A stretch of 31,869 nucleotides of DNA from JBBQXK01 sp038251625 (GTDB lineage Bacteria; Pseudomonadota; Alphaproteobacteria; Rhodobacterales; Rhodobacteraceae). Position numbers and translations under genes: made by a program. Below, piece after piece: positions 31,483 to 31,869 of the stretch (positions within the stretch are counted from its first letter, which is position 1; every line of letters begins with the position of its first letter). Location: NCBI GenBank assembly GCA_038251625.1, contig JBBSBE010000039.1, forward strand, positions 1 to 31,869, written 5' to 3'. The notes beneath the pieces were generated by a model that worked only from the letters and a program-made list of their open reading frames with translations, was not told the origin of the DNA and did not search any database.

Positions 31483-31869
31483 TCATTCGGCGGCAAGAGG
31501 GGCCGCCCTGCCCGTCTGGAGGGCCGTCAGGATGTCGGTTCGCCGCGCGGCAGCCTTGGCGGCATTGCCCTCTTTCACCGGACCGAAGCCACGGATCGAC
31601 AGGGGAAGTTCGGCCAGTTCGCGCAACAGGGGCAGTTTCGCATGGCTGTAGTCGGCCAGCGCCATGGCGATGTCGCCTTCGTATTCCGCGATCAGGGCGC
31701 GTTCCATGCGGCGCTCGGACAAGCGGGCGAAGGGATCGGCCCATGTGCCGCGCAGGGGGCGCAGGCGGGCAAGGAGACGGAAGACGGGCACCATCCACGG
31801 GCCGAAGGCGCGTTTTTTGGGCCGGCCCTGCGCATCGCGACCCGGCAGAAGCGGGGGGGCGAGGTGGAA
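31483..31869 (-). CDS. Indolepyruvate ferredoxin oxidoreductase, C-terminal end (cut by window edge)
   Basis: The last 128 residues of a fused IorAB-type indolepyruvate ferredoxin oxidoreductase, which oxidatively decarboxylates arylpyruvates to aryl-acyl-CoA. The visible part starts FHLAPPLLPGRDAQGRPKKR and continues with FGPWMVPVFRLLARLRPLRG, WADPF and ERRMERALIAEYE, ending in the family's typical LSIRGFGPVKEGNAAKA segment. The rest of the gene, including the thiamine-diphosphate and iron-sulfur domains, lies to the right of the window. Internal ATG codons are not starts. A gap of 142 bases follows before the acyltransferase gene. Confidence 0.85.
   Translation of the reverse strand, partial: FHLAPPLLPGRDAQGRPKKRAFGPWMVPVFRLLARLRPLRGTWADPFARLSERRMERALIAEYEGDIAMALADYSHAKLPLLRELAELPLSIRGFGPVKEGNAAKAAARRTDILTALQTGRAAPLAAE

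Overview
The window is a gene-dense, GC-rich (by eye mid-60s %) chromosomal segment from an alphaproteobacterium, almost certainly a member of the Rhodobacteraceae/Rhodobacterales. The evidence is the order dusB(nifR3)-ntrB-ntrC-ntrY-ntrX followed by trkA-trkH-hfq-hflX, an NtrC without the GAFTGA loop (known from Rhodobacter capsulatus), a fused IspDF, an argC-ccmE pair, a holin of the gene-transfer-agent (GTA) release type with a GH108 endolysin, and a VPLPA-CTERM protein. No rRNA, tRNA, CRISPR array, insertion sequence or integrase was found. Both edges cut genes. Long open frames lie antisense to most genes and are high-GC shadows.

Left part (1-6.4 kb): the start of a beta-hydroxyacid dehydrogenase, a divergent penicillin-acylase family Ntn hydrolase, then a two-gene unit of unknown function (a peptidoglycan-binding/glycine-zipper protein whose stop overlaps the start of a GNAT acetyltransferase). 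hflX and hfq converge on it from the minus strand.

Middle (6.5-18.6 kb, all minus strand): the Trk potassium-uptake genes, a lower-GC RTX calcium-binding protein gene with its own promoter-like upstream region, and the nitrogen-control block ntrX, ntrY, ntrC, ntrB and dusB. The RTX gene separates ntrX from trkA and looks like an insertion into a conserved block. The divergent region before ispDF holds a 21-bp direct repeat and two short palindromes.

Right-middle (18.8-23.6 kb, mostly plus strand): ispDF-pgpA-cinA are joined by 4-base start/stop overlaps. A Coq10-type protein gene converges on them. Then come hpt, a Mug/TDG-type glycosylase, a 58-residue membrane protein (the last three overlapping) and a membrane-anchored diheme cytochrome c.

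Right part (23.6-31.9 kb, minus strand): the holin/endolysin lysis cassette, ccmE and argC (overlapping), a VPLPA-CTERM surface protein, a SulP transporter with STAS domain, an unrecognised secreted four-cysteine protein, glutamate racemase (TTG start), an LPLAT-family acyltransferase and the C-terminal end of an indolepyruvate ferredoxin oxidoreductase. An 18-bp perfect palindrome lies upstream of the SulP gene.

The most interesting items are the uncharacterised peptidoglycan-binding/GNAT pair, the RTX insertion, the two NtrC-family regulators without the sigma-54 contact loop, and the stand-alone GTA-type lysis cassette whose endolysin carries an EF-hand-like loop.
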